From Candidatus Woesearchaeota archaeon (GTDB lineage: Archaea > Nanobdellota > Nanobdellia > Woesearchaeales > UBA10216): 15,132 nt of DNA. Each line of letters starts with the position of its first letter. Within the stretch, counting starts at the first letter, position 1. Made by a program: the position numbers and the translations under genes. The DNA lies in the NCBI GenBank assembly GCA_016180145.1, contig JACPBT010000071.1, forward strand, positions 1 through 15,132, given 5' to 3'. The notes under the pieces were generated by a model, which worked only from the letters and a program-made list of their open reading frames with translations, ran no database searches and was not told where the DNA came from. Shown here in pieces: positions 1-8,511 of the stretch.

Positions 1-2388
1 GTTTATGTTCATTCCTTCTGGTGATTGTGTGAGTGTGTAGGTGTGTTTTTCTGTGGGTGTGATGGTTTTGTAGTCGTCGTCTTGGCTTTCTACGTTATAG
101 GTGTATTCTGTTTCTTCGGTTGCGGTGGTGGTGGGTGTGCTGGTTATGGTTGGTTCGTCATTGACGTTTGCTACGTTGATGGTGTAGGTTTGTGTTGTTG
201 TGCTGCCTTCGGTGTCTGTTACCATTATGATTATGTCGTGTGTTCCTTGGCTTTGTTGGTTGGTTGGTGTCCATGTTATCTCTCCTGTTATAGTGTCTAT
301 CGCCATTCCTGTCGGAGCTTCTGTTAATGAGAATGTGAGTTTGTCTCCTGTTTCTGTGGCAATGTCCGAGTCATTTGCTGTTGCAGTGTATGTGTATGCC
401 TGTTCCTCTGTTGCCTGCCGCACTGGTTCTGATGTTATGTTTGGTGCCCTGTTTACGTTTAGCACCTGAATGTCAACATCCTTTTTGGCTGTTGCCTCAT
501 CATCTTTTACAGTAAGCTGGATTGTGTGCTTGCCGGTTGAGTCATAGTCGGGACTGAACTCAAAGACAGGGGTTGCTGCCGCCACGCTTCCGTCAACCTT
601 CCATTCAACCATCAGCTCATCTTCATCAGCATCATTAAGCGCAGGGTAGAATGTTTTTGTTTCTCCTTCGTTCATTACAAGCCCTGACGGTTCAATCATG
701 AGCATTTCTATTACCGGCGGCCTGTTTGTGTTCAGGACAGTTATGTTTATGCTTGTGGTTGTTGTTGTTTGTCCGTCGCTTACGCTGAACGAGACATTGT
801 AACTGCCTGCCTGTTCAAAGTTTGGTGTCCAGTTGAATTTTCCTTCGTTGAATTCTATGCCTGCTGCGCTTGGAGGGTATTCTATCATCCAGCTTATTGA
901 ATCTTCCTTGTCAGGGTCATTTGCCTTTACTTCAAATGTGAGTGTTGAGTTCTCCTTAACTGTCATGTTTTCCGGGCTTTCAATTATCGGATTCCTGTTG
1001 AGGTTCAAAACCGTCACCTTCGCTTCATGCGTTGCCGTGAGACTGCCATCTGTTGCGTTCAGCTGCAAATAGTATTCGCCGGCATCCTCGTATCCTGTCT
1101 GCCATTCAAATTCGCCTGGTGCATTCTGCTCAAACCTGCTGTCATTTATGAAATACGCAACATTATCCCCGTCAGGGTCGCTTGCAATTATGGCTGTTTC
1201 AGCTTTTTCAGTTTCGTAGATTGTTTCTTGCGGGGATGCTGCAACTATTTCAGGAATCCTGTTTACGTTCAGGACTGTTATGTTGAACTGCGTTGAGTCT
1301 TCAAGAAGCCCGTCTGAGGCTGTGATGGACATCTCATAAATTCCTGCCTGCTCAAAGGTGGGTGTCCATTCAAGAGTTCCTGAAGCGCTGTCAAACTCAA
1401 CGCCTTCCGCTCCTGATGGGTTTGAGAGTGTGAACGCAACAGTGTCTTCCTTGTCAGGCTCAAGCGCCTTTGCATTCACCGTAAGGCGCTCATTTTCATT
1501 TATGCTCTGGTTTTCTATGGTGTCAATTTGTGGCGCTCTGTTGACATTGAAAACAGTTATGGCAACTTCTGCACGCTCATAAAAGAAGCCGTCGGTGACT
1601 GTAACATTCACGACATACGTTCCGGCATCATCATAGGTTGTATCCCATTCAAACTGGTTTTGAGCTGCGGCGTTTGCCGCAAACCTTGTATCGTTTATGC
1701 TGAATTGCAGTGTGTCCTCCTTGTCAGGCTCTTCTGCATTTACAATTATGCTTGTTGTTTCGGTTTCGTTAACGCTTAAGTTTCCTTCAACGGATTTTAT
1801 TGAAGGGGCCCTGTTTACATGAACAACAGTGATGTTGATTGCTTCATAGTCGTGCATTGGCGTTGCCGATATAAGCCCGTCAGAGACGTTGAAGATTGCT
1901 TCATAAATTCCGGACTGCTCAAATGTCGGCACCCAGCTAAACATTCCTGTTTCGTTGTCAAATGATGCGCCTTCCGGCAGCCCTGTTGCGTTGAGGAACA
2001 GTGTTGTGTCTTCATTGTCTGAGGCTGAAATGCTGAATTCAAGCTTTTCATTCTCATTTACTGTGTGGTTGCCTATTGGGGCAAGCGCAGGCGCTGTGTT
2101 GTAGTCAAGCACTTCAATGGTGTAGTATGCCCTTGCTTCTGCTATGCCGTCGCTTACTATTATTGTCAGGTTGTATGAGCCGCTTTCATTGTATGCCGGG
2201 CTGAACGTGAAGGTGTCTGTTTCGGATACAGGTGTCCCGTTCAGGAGCCATTTGAATGTCAGTGTATCGTTGTCAGGGTCGCTTGCAATTATGCTGAGCT
2301 TCTTTGTCTGCCCTTCTTTCATTTTTATTACAAGCCCTTCAATTCCTATGTCATCTTCCAGCACTGTTTTTTCCGGCAGCTCGTTCGG
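1..2388 (-). repeat. Array of nine Ig/cadherin-like modules in the subtilase tail
   Basis: Modules of 88-100 residues end in NVNRAP-type linkers. The linker Pro falls at residues 1882, 1977, 2068, 2161, 2249, 2340, 2431 and 2528, giving eight complete modules and a partial ninth. They share acidic D/E-P-D patches, a W/F-x-P/T core, an (A/S)G-x-Y turn and V/A-S/T-D-G before an NITV strand. This resembles putative-Ig (He_PIG), cadherin-like and PKD-type extracellular modules. Subtypes are arranged as C-A-B-A-B-A-C-D-D: A modules carry FEQ(A/S)G, B modules carry ND(T/S)RF with DAG-x-Y, and C modules carry a W-x-x-(D/N)G core. Role by family: stalk or adhesion spacer holding the protease away from the cell. 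Confidence 0.88.
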
Positions 2389-5300
2389 CTCTATAAGCAG
2401 CCACCATATTGTGTTAAGCACAAGAGTGTCCCTTGCATTCTGCTCTGTTATTCCGTTTATTGAGAATGCATACATTGCTGTTCTTCTGTGATTTCCCGGC
2501 TCGTTTTCTGTTATTGCAGCCCCTCCTTCAGGCCATTCGGCTGCCACGGTTGCGCTTGTCGGCTGCATGCTGTCCGGGTAGGGTGAGCCGTTTCCGTTTA
2601 TCTCAAGCGTTTCCAACCCTTCAGTTATTGGCTCGGGCTTGAGCAGCAGTTGTGTGGCTTCAGAGACTATGAGGTCTGTTCCAAATGCTGTGCCGAAGAC
2701 AGTTCCAAGAATTGCGTCTTCTGAATGTTCCATTCCTATGTCTGCGCCTTCAATGAGTGCTGGCCCCTTGTAGCTGTTTAATGCTGTGGTTATTTCATCT
2801 GGTGAGCCGCCGAAGTAGTTTCCCCTGCTCCATATGATAGCATCGTAGTTGTTAAGGTGTTCGGCAGGAATGCTTCCTTCAGCAGTTATGTCCCATTCGT
2901 CAATGCAGTATCCTCCTTTCTGTAGTATTCTTACGAACTCGTCTGCGCTGCTTGGCTGTTCTGTTGTGTAGTCTCCCAAGTTGTCGTTTACTAAAAGTAT
3001 TTTCTTGCCTGAGCATAGGTAAGCTTTCTCAGATAGTTCATTGTTTGATGTGTTGTAGTCTGAGGCTGTTTCAGCTGTAATTTTTATGGTATGGACTCCC
3101 GGCGCAGCGTTTGCCGCAAGGTTTATTTTCTCTTCTTCTCCAGGCTCAAGCAGTAGGTTTGTGCTGTTTGCCGCATCACCGTCAACATAAAGCGTGACGG
3201 TTGTTTCAGCTGCTATGCCTCCCATGTTGGATACGGTTGCATTTGCGTTGACTGTGCCGTTATTCGCATGGCTGTTTATTCCCTCAATCTTTATGTCAGG
3301 CATGCCCGGTGCAACTGTAAGCGTGTAGTTCTGCCTGTTGTTTTCGTAGTTGTTCTCAGGCTTCTGTGTTATCGCTTTGACAACTGCGAGGCGGGTTCCT
3401 GTTTGTAATTGGATTGCAGCCGGAATTGTTAAGCCATCTTCTGTTGTTTCAGCGCTTGTATTGAACGCTTCATTGCCGTCAATAATTAAGTGTATATCTG
3501 CCTGTATTGGTTCTGTTGTTTTTGCAGTCAGCACAATCTCAAGCTGGTTATCCCCTTCAACAAGGTAGCCGTAGTTAAGTGACACTGCAATGTCCTCTTC
3601 TGCTTTTCCGAGCAGCAGCCATTCCAGTGATTTCCCTGCAAGCCACGCCTTCTTTTCAGGCTCAATTTCGTTTGCGTCAAATGCGAGGAATACGGATTTG
3701 GCTCCTGTGGCTATGTCTTCATAAGCCACTGCCGAGTGTCCGGCGTCAGCCCATCTGAAAATCCCTGTTCCGCCGTTTGCCGGGATTACTGAGTCAGGAT
3801 GCCTTGGTGATTCATACTTTATGTGTTCAGGTGCAGTCATTGTGATATAGTGCGCTGCCGCTTCGCTCATGTTCATTGGTGGCAATGATTGCGCTGAAGA
3901 GCCGCTGTCATTTGTTATGCTGATGTCAAGCTCCTCCTTGAGCGTGCTGTGCGTTACGTTTTGCATGAAGTCGTCATTTCTGTGCCTGAATGCTATTCCC
4001 GTCCCTTCAATCAGCACTTTTCCTTTCCCTGCGTAGTTTAGCAGAAGTTCCTGGTATTCTTTTGGCACTTCTTTTGTCCTGCTTCCTGACGACCACACCA
4101 CTGCATCAAATTCGTTTAGGTATTCGCCTGCCGGTGCCTCAGCCTTGTCCGTGTCAAAGGTGTATGTGCATTCTGCCTGTGAATTTTCCATAAAAACTGC
4201 TGCTGACGATTCAGGTATTGTATTGTTTATGACAAGCAGTTTTTTCCCGTCGCAGTCCGAAACTGAAACCTCCTGCAATGCGCTGTTGCAGTTTCCGTAA
4301 ATGTCGCATGCTGATATTTCAAGCTGGTATGTTCCTGCTGCTGCTGTTTCAAAGAAGGTTGCATAGTCCTCTGTTGCAGATATGTTGCGTTCCGCACGGC
4401 TTCCTGATGCAGGCGCCTGCAGAATTATCGTCTTGTTTGCTATTCTGCTCTCGTCATTTGCGGCAACTTTGACTGTCAGCGGTTCAAGTCTCCGTAAATT
4501 ATCTGCCGCTTTTACCTCGGTAATCACTGGTGCTTTGCTGTCGATTATTTCAAAGGCTGATTCTGCTTCAATCATTTGCCCTTCGTAGCTCACGTTGAGG
4601 TTAAGCCGGTAGCTTCCCGGCTGTAATGATAGGATGTCCAAATCATTGCTTAACAATGCTGTTTCTCCCGGCATTATTTGTGTTCCGTTAATCTTTTCAG
4701 AATATGCAACTGAGTTATCATTTATTACGGATATTGTGAATTCCGCAAATGCTTTTACCTCTCCGTTGTTGCTGAGTGAGAATGAAACGGGTATTGTTGG
4801 CGTTTTGTATTCTGCGCTTTTCTGCACGTCAAGAGATTCCAGTTTGAGTATTGGCGGCATGAGCATCGTGAATGGCTTGCTTTCAAATTCTTCGCGGTTT
4901 CCGTAGGATACAGTAGCCGCTGCTGTATAATTGCCGCCGTCAATTTCAACTTTGTTTGAGTCTGACAGGGTTGCTGTGCCTCCTGCAGGTATTGTTTTTT
5001 CTTCAGATTCCATTACGATGCGTGTGTTTTCCCTTTCGTCAATGAGTGACACGATGGCGATTGCCTCATAAGGCACAGGGCCTGTGTTGCGGAAATCAAT
5101 TGAGTATGAGAGGTTTGTCCCTTTCACAGCAGTTTCCGGCAGGTTTATTGCAGATATTTCGCCCCATTTTGGCAGGCTTATCACAAGCGTTTCTGAGCGG
5201 TTTGCAATGAGTGTTCCATCTGTTTTCTTTATTGATATTATGGCGTCGTAAGTTCCGTATTTTTCAGTCGTCCATTGTGATGTGAACTGCGCTTTCATTC

Positions 5301-7734
5301 CTGTTGGCAGTGTTAATGAGCCGTCAACATCCCTGAATACAGTCAATCCAAACGAGTCATTTATTGTGAATTCTGCGAGGACATCTATTGCCTTGTCCTG
5401 TGTGTTTACGAAAACCGCGCTGAAGTCAACCGGCATGCCTTGCACTATTTCCTTGGGCTGTATTGTGGTGATTACGTCTGTTATCATTATTTCCTTTTCA
5501 AGTGCGGATGCATGCCCTTCATTGTCTGTTGCTGTTATTTTTATCCTGCCCTTTGTCGCAGAGGAAACCGCAGGCATTTTCAGCAGTCCTTTCCAGCGCT
5601 GTGCCGAAAGCCTTTCAAGTCCTGACGCAATTGTGGGGAATGAGCCGTCTGATGAAATCGCCTCGGCAGAAACCTTCACAACATCGCCGTTATCAGTAAC
5701 CTCCACCTCAACAGGAATCTCCTCGCCGGAAAACACTTCTGTGCTGAAGTCCGCTTTTGAGAATGATGGCGCTGTTGATTCAAATATGTCTATGCTGAAC
5801 ATTATTGATTTTGACTTAAGGTTTGGTGCGTCAGTTGTCATCTCAATTTTTCCGTCATGGTGTCCTGTTCCGGCTTCTGTCCCTGTTATTCGGTAGGAGA
5901 ATGACTTGTTTGTTGCCGGCTCAAGCTGGAAGCTTTCTGAAGGCAGTCCTTCAATTTTTATCCATGCGTCATGCGTGACTGAAACCTGCATCTTGTCGCT
6001 TCCGAAGTTGTATATTGTGATATTTTCAAGTATGGTCTCGCCTGCAAGTATGCTGCCTGAAACGCTATCCTTTGCGATTATCGCTGCATTTGCATTTAAT
6101 GCAGCGCTGAGGTTGATTACGCCGTAGCCGTAAGATGTATCTTTCCCTTCAGTTCCGAAGTCTGCAGCAGTATTTTCCAGAACCATCCTTATTTGCTGTG
6201 GCGTGAATTTGTTGTTTTTTGAAAGCAGCAGGGCAGCAGCTCCTGCCACGTGTGGTGTTGCCATTGATGTTCCCTGGTATGCGCTGTATCCTCCCGGCAC
6301 AGAGGACTTTATTCCTACGCCCGGTGCAGTGACATCAGGCTTTATTCCTACGCCATCCACCACTCCACCGCCGGAGAAGCATGCTGCTTCATTGCCTTTG
6401 TCAACAGCCCCTACACTGAATGCCCATGGGCTGTTGCCTGGCGTTGTCACTCCCTTGTATCCGCCGCATGAGTTGCATGCTCCGCAGTTGCCTGATGCAA
6501 CAATCACAAGAACCCCTTCAGCAACAGCATCTTTTATTGCCATGCTCATTGGGTCAAATGGTTCATTGTATTTTCCTCCGAGGCTCATGCTTATTATGTC
6601 TGCGCCGTCATCTGTTGCCGGGTTGCCGTCAGGGTCAACGGCCCAGTTTATTCCCGCAACTATGCCTGCTGTGCTTCCGCTCCCTGCATCGTTGAGGACT
6701 TTTCCGTTCATTAGCAGTGCGTTTGGCGCTACTCCGTCATAGCTGCCTCCCTTTGTTTTTGTTCCTGCTGCTGTTCCTGCAACATGCGTTCCGTGGCCAT
6801 TAAAGTCTGTGGTGTGGTCTTCTCCTGTGAACGCTTTTTCCGCAACTATCTTTCCTGTAAGCATTGGGTGGCTGCTGTCAATTCCTGTGTCTAAAATGGC
6901 AATTTTAACGCCTTCCCCCTTAAATCCTGCATCCCAGAACGCCTGTGCGGTTATCTGAGGCACGCTTTCGTCAAGGGCTGCATGCACTTCCCTGTTCTCA
7001 AACACCCCTGTCACATCCCCGTTTCTTGTAAGCTCAATAAGTTCAGATGGCTTTATCTTTGCCACTACTATGTTTCCTATCGGATAAGCTCCTTCAATCT
7101 TTGCGCCAAGAGTTTCCAGTTGCTGCGCTTCTGTGTTTATTGCAGTTGTTGCTGCTGCAATGCCTGGGCTGGAAGGCTCGTCCCTTATGTTTTTGTTGAG
7201 TGTTATTATTACTTCTATTTCTTCTTCTCCTTTCTTTTCAAGCAGTTTTTTCTCCACTATTTCTGGTCGTTGCCCGACCTTTTCAAATTCAATTGCAGGC
7301 ACTGTCGCAGGCTGCTTGTTGGAAGGCGTAATGGCTGGCGTTGCCGGTTGCAGGCTGCCGTAAGATGCATCACTACCCAGGTCTCCCTTGCCACTACTCA
7401 CATCCCCATTGCCGTCACCCCCTCCTCCGCTGCCTCCTCCACTCTCGCCTCCACCCCCTCCTGTTTTCCTTGCTGTAGTTGCAGGTATTTTGCTTTCCTT
7501 TGCTTCTGCCACATGAACAAGCGCTGCTGCCGCAGGGGGCTGGGTTACGCTGCGGGTATCCTCCATTTCTTCAGGCAGATTTCCGTAATTGGAAGATTCA
7601 AGCGTTGCTTCACCCGCTTCTGTAAATTTTTCCTCAGTATGAGCAGGGAAAAACGATGCTGCGAACAGCACTGCCAGTATTGCAAAGCACGCACTCAACG
7701 CAATGTTCACAGCCTTGTAATGTTTCCAATTCAT
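1..7734 (-). CDS. Giant secreted subtilisin-like serine protease (S8) with Ig/cadherin-like repeat tail, C-terminus beyond window
   Basis: Open for 2,578 codons to the window edge. Residues 1-32 form a signal peptide (Lys4/Lys7, then a hydrophobic core NIALSACFAILAVLFAASFF). A Gly-rich linker lies near 98-116 and an I9-like propeptide near 172-255. The S8 domain (about 272-550) has a full triad: Asp282 in AILDTGID, His314 in GHGTHVAGT, Ser490 in GTSMATPHVAG, with oxyanion Asn416 in VASGNCG. After it come beta-sandwich spacers, a flavodoxin/GATase-like domain (about 1161-1378), two CARDB-like domains (1380-1572), a second GATase-like copy (1573-1781), and nine Ig/cadherin-like modules from 1783. 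Many NIT/NVS sequons suit a glycosylated cell-surface protein. ATG 7734 is preceded by GGTGA with 10-base spacing, inside the stop of the upstream gene, so it is probably translated from the same operon mRNA. The protease family is certain; the substrate is unknown. No membrane anchor is visible because the end is missing. Confidence 0.95.
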   Translation of the reverse strand, partial: MNWKHYKAVNIALSACFAILAVLFAASFFPAHTEEKFTEAGEATLESSNYGNLPEEMEDTRSVTQPPAAAALVHVAEAKESKIPATTARKTGGGGGESGGGSGGGGDGNGDVSSGKGDLGSDASYGSLQPATPAITPSNKQPATVPAIEFEKVGQRPEIVEKKLLEKKGEEEIEVIITLNKNIRDEPSSPGIAAATTAINTEAQQLETLGAKIEGAYPIGNIVVAKIKPSELIELTRNGDVTGVFENREVHAALDESVPQITAQAFWDAGFKGEGVKIAILDTGIDSSHPMLTGKIVAEKAFTGEDHTTDFNGHGTHVAGTAAGTKTKGGSYDGVAPNALLMNGKVLNDAGSGSTAGIVAGINWAVDPDGNPATDDGADIISMSLGGKYNEPFDPMSMAIKDAVAEGVLVIVASGNCGACNSCGGYKGVTTPGNSPWAFSVGAVDKGNEAACFSGGGVVDGVGIKPDVTAPGVGIKSSVPGGYSAYQGTSMATPHVAGAAALLLSKNNKFTPQQIRMVLENTAADFGTEGKDTSYGYGVINLSAALNANAAIIAKDSVSGSILAGETILENITIYNFGSDKMQVSVTHDAWIKIEGLPSESFQLEPATNKSFSYRITGTEAGTGHHDGKIEMTTDAPNLKSKSIMFSIDIFESTAPSFSKADFSTEVFSGEEIPVEVEVTDNGDVVKVSAEAISSDGSFPTIASGLERLSAQRWKGLLKMPAVSSATKGRIKITATDNEGHASALEKEIMITDVITTIQPKEIVQGMPVDFSAVFVNTQDKAIDVLAEFTINDSFGLTVFRDVDGSLTLPTGMKAQFTSQWTTEKYGTYDAIISIKKTDGTLIANRSETLVISLPKWGEISAINLPETAVKGTNLSYSIDFRNTGPVPYEAIAIVSLIDERENTRIVMESEEKTIPAGGTATLSDSNKVEIDGGNYTAAATVSYGNREEFESKPFTMLMPPILKLESLDVQKSAEYKTPTIPVSFSLSNNGEVKAFAEFTISVINDNSVAYSEKINGTQIMPGETALLSNDLDILSLQPGSYRLNLNVSYEGQMIEAESAFEIIDSKAPVITEVKAADNLRRLEPLTVKVAANDESRIANKTIILQAPASGSRAERNISATEDYATFFETAAAGTYQLEISACDIYGNCNSALQEVSVSDCDGKKLLVINNTIPESSAAVFMENSQAECTYTFDTDKAEAPAGEYLNEFDAVVWSSGSRTKEVPKEYQELLLNYAGKGKVLIEGTGIAFRHRNDDFMQNVTHSTLKEELDISITNDSGSSAQSLPPMNMSEAAAHYITMTAPEHIKYESPRHPDSVIPANGGTGIFRWADAGHSAVAYEDIATGAKSVFLAFDANEIEPEKKAWLAGKSLEWLLLGKAEEDIAVSLNYGYLVEGDNQLEIVLTAKTTEPIQADIHLIIDGNEAFNTSAETTEDGLTIPAAIQLQTGTRLAVVKAITQKPENNYENNRQNYTLTVAPGMPDIKIEGINSHANNGTVNANATVSNMGGIAAETTVTLYVDGDAANSTNLLLEPGEEEKINLAANAAPGVHTIKITAETASDYNTSNNELSEKAYLCSGKKILLVNDNLGDYTTEQPSSADEFVRILQKGGYCIDEWDITAEGSIPAEHLNNYDAIIWSRGNYFGGSPDEITTALNSYKGPALIEGADIGMEHSEDAILGTVFGTAFGTDLIVSEATQLLLKPEPITEGLETLEINGNGSPYPDSMQPTSATVAAEWPEGGAAITENEPGNHRRTAMYAFSINGITEQNARDTLVLNTIWWLLIEPNELPEKTVLEDDIGIEGLVIKMKEGQTKKLSIIASDPDNDTLTFKWLLNGTPVSETDTFTFSPAYNESGSYNLTIIVSDGIAEARAYYTIEVLDYNTAPALAPIGNHTVNENEKLEFSISASDNEDTTLFLNATGLPEGASFDNETGMFSWVPTFEQSGIYEAIFNVSDGLISATPMHDYEAINITVVHVNRAPSIKSVEGNLSVNETETTSIIVNAEEPDKEDTLQFSINDTRFAANAAAQNQFEWDTTYDDAGTYVVNVTVTDGFFYERAEVAITVFNVNRAPQIDTIENQSINENERLTVNAKALEPDKEDTVAFTLSNPSGAEGVEFDSASGTLEWTPTFEQAGIYEMSITASDGLLEDSTQFNITVLNVNRIPEIVAASPQETIYETEKAETAIIASDPDGDNVAYFINDSRFEQNAPGEFEWQTGYEDAGEYYLQLNATDGSLTATHEAKVTVLNLNRNPIIESPENMTVKENSTLTFEVKANDPDKEDSISWMIEYPPSAAGIEFNEGKFNWTPNFEQAGSYNVSFSVSDGQTTTTTSINITVLNTNRPPVIEMLMIEPSGLVMNEGETKTFYPALNDADEDELMVEWKVDGSVAAATPVFEFSPDYDSTGKHTIQLTVKDDEATAKKDVDIQVLNVNRAPNITSEPVRQATEEQAYTYTATANDSDIATETGDKLTFSLTEAPTGMAIDTITGEITWTPTNQQSQGTHDIIIMVTDTEGSTTTQTYTINVANVNDEPTITSTPTTTATEETEYTYNVESQDDDYKTITPTEKHTYTLTQSPEGMNIN
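2392..3018 (-). other. Flavodoxin/GATase-like domain, copy 2, within the subtilase
   Basis: Residues about 1573-1781 repeat the plan of copy 1: CSGKKILLVNDN, NNYDAIIWSRGNYFGG, YKGPALIEGADIGMEH, closing with NTIWWLL. The two copies share the opening Cys-x-Gly-Lys-Lys, the YDA(I/V)(I/V)WS strand and the ALIEG/VLIEG turn, so they arose by internal duplication. This copy also lacks a nucleophilic Cys. The CARDB-like domain immediately before it (PDIKIEGIN onwards, residues 1479-1572) points to an extracellular setting. Confidence 0.5.
3601..4254 (-). other. Flavodoxin/GATase-like domain, copy 1, within the subtilase
   Basis: Residues about 1161-1378 open with CDGKKLLVINNT, followed by EFDAVVWSSGS and GKGKVLIEGTGIAFR and ending EWLLLG. 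The alternating hydrophobic strands fit a class-I glutamine-amidotransferase/ThuA-like Rossmann fold. The position where a true GATase has its G-x-C-x-G nucleophile reads IEGTGI, with no Cys, so this copy is probably non-catalytic (binding or structural). A related copy lies at residues 1573-1781. The fold call is by pattern only. Confidence 0.5.
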
Positions 7735-7744
7735 CTTTAAACAC

Positions 7745-7749
7745 TCACC
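7745..7749 (-). promoter_or_regulatory. Ribosome-binding site of the subtilase, overlapping the upstream stop codon
   Basis: GGTGA, complementary to the archaeal 16S 3' end, sits 10 bases before ATG 7734. Its TGA is the stop codon of the preceding gene, so ribosomes finishing that gene stop on the site that starts the protease. This indicates translational coupling. Confidence 0.75.
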
Positions 7750-8446
7750 TTATTCCAATTTCTTTTGCGCGCTCCTCAGCGGTGCCTTCTTCAATTGTCA
7801 CGCCTCTTTTTCGGATTTCCTTTGCAAGGTAAAAGCGCAAGGATACAAAGTTTCGGTCGCCCGGGAAAACCTTTTTCAAAACAGTGGCACTGCCTTTTTT
7901 CCCAATGCTGACTTTGTTGCAGTATCTGTTCAGCAGCTTTATCAATTCCTTGAGAGGCAAAACCCTTTTTATCTCATCAATTTTTTTAAGGGTGGCGGGA
8001 TTGTTGATGAAAACTTTGTAAAGTGAAGTTGCGTCATAGCCCTCTTTATCTTTTAGTGGTTCCAGGCAGAGAAGGTAAGGATTTCTGTAATGTTCTACAC
8101 CGCACCAGGCAGGTCCGTATTCATAAACGCCTATTCCACCACCTGCTACGGCAAAAACAGGGTCTAATTCCGCACATGCATCAAAGCAGAATTTTAAAAA
8201 GTCGTCTTCAATTTTTTCATTGGGTGTTGCCACGCCACCCAATCCGTAAACAACACAGTTTGGTAATTGTTCATAAGCATCCGTGTGAAAATAATATGTC
8301 ATGCTGTGCATGGCAATTTCATACCGTTTATCGCCATACATTTTCACGCTGCCGCCTTTTTTTTGGGCTATGTTTAAAAAGTGTTTGAAGTAATCTTTTG
8401 CTGATTTCTTTTCAACTACAAAATAAAATTTTGACGGATTTCCCAT
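7745..8446 (-). CDS. Uncharacterised protein, candidate immunity protein of the upstream toxin
   Basis: 233 residues from ATG 8446, ending in TGA at 7745. I prefer ATG 8446 (MGNPSKFYFV) over the GTG at 8455 because GGTGA (8456-8460) has proper 9-base spacing to the ATG but directly abuts the GTG. No signal peptide or membrane helix, so it should be cytoplasmic. Visible landmarks are a paired aromatic strand (SMTYYFHTDAY), a Gly-rich turn (FAVAGGGIGVYEYGPAW) and a Lys-rich C-terminal half. I do not recognise the family. It is third in a tight minus-strand operon after the ADP-ribosyltransferase-like ORF and before the protease. Polymorphic-toxin loci commonly place immunity genes directly downstream of the toxin, so immunity is an inference from position only. 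Near-identical 16-base segments bound the gene. Confidence 0.85.
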   Translation of the reverse strand: MGNPSKFYFVVEKKSAKDYFKHFLNIAQKKGGSVKMYGDKRYEIAMHSMTYYFHTDAYEQLPNCVVYGLGGVATPNEKIEDDFLKFCFDACAELDPVFAVAGGGIGVYEYGPAWCGVEHYRNPYLLCLEPLKDKEGYDATSLYKVFINNPATLKKIDEIKRVLPLKELIKLLNRYCNKVSIGKKGSATVLKKVFPGDRNFVSLRFYLAKEIRKRGVTIEEGTAEERAKEIGIR

Positions 8447-8451
8447 TTCAA

Positions 8452-8511
8452 TCACTCACCTGCTTTGTTTTTTTTGGTGTCCTTCCAGTCCGGCATATTC
8501 CTCATTTGCAT
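8452..8511 (-). CDS. Possible 19-residue micro-ORF between the two candidate immunity genes
   Basis: Reads MQMRNMPDWKDTKKNKAGE and stops with TGA at 8452-8454. It overlaps the end of the upstream gene and leads into the ribosome-binding site of the next. AGGAG lies upstream with good spacing to its second Met (ATG at 8505). It could be a translated coupling peptide that carries ribosomes across the 50-base gap, a remnant of a displaced gene, or chance. No family is recognisable at this length. Confidence 0.25.
   Translation of the reverse strand: MQMRNMPDWKDTKKNKAGE
8456..8460 (-). promoter_or_regulatory. Ribosome-binding site deciding the start at ATG 8446
   Basis: GGTGA lies 9 bases before ATG 8446 and directly against GTG 8455, so the ATG is the credible start. 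The same layout (GGTGAGTG, two Ts, then As and ATG) recurs before the subtilase. Confidence 0.65.

Noticed and set aside
1..2388. Possible CRISPR or short tandem DNA repeats in the T/G-rich left end
   Set aside because: The periodicity is ~270-300 bases and follows protein modules; no short identical repeats with unique spacers.
5282..6742. Long plus-strand ORFs of 204 and 179 codons within the subtilase
   Set aside because: Reverse shadows of the S8 domain and following spacer; Ser/Pro-rich compositions mirror the minus-strand codons.
6982..7740. Plus-strand 252-codon ORF opposite the subtilase N-terminus
   Set aside because: Antisense to signal peptide, propeptide and S8 domain sequence with clear motifs; its translation is Cys- and Arg-rich with no recognisable domain.
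8447..8455. GTG 8455 as start of the second candidate immunity gene
   Set aside because: The GGTGA site directly abuts it, leaving no spacing; ATG 8446 fits.
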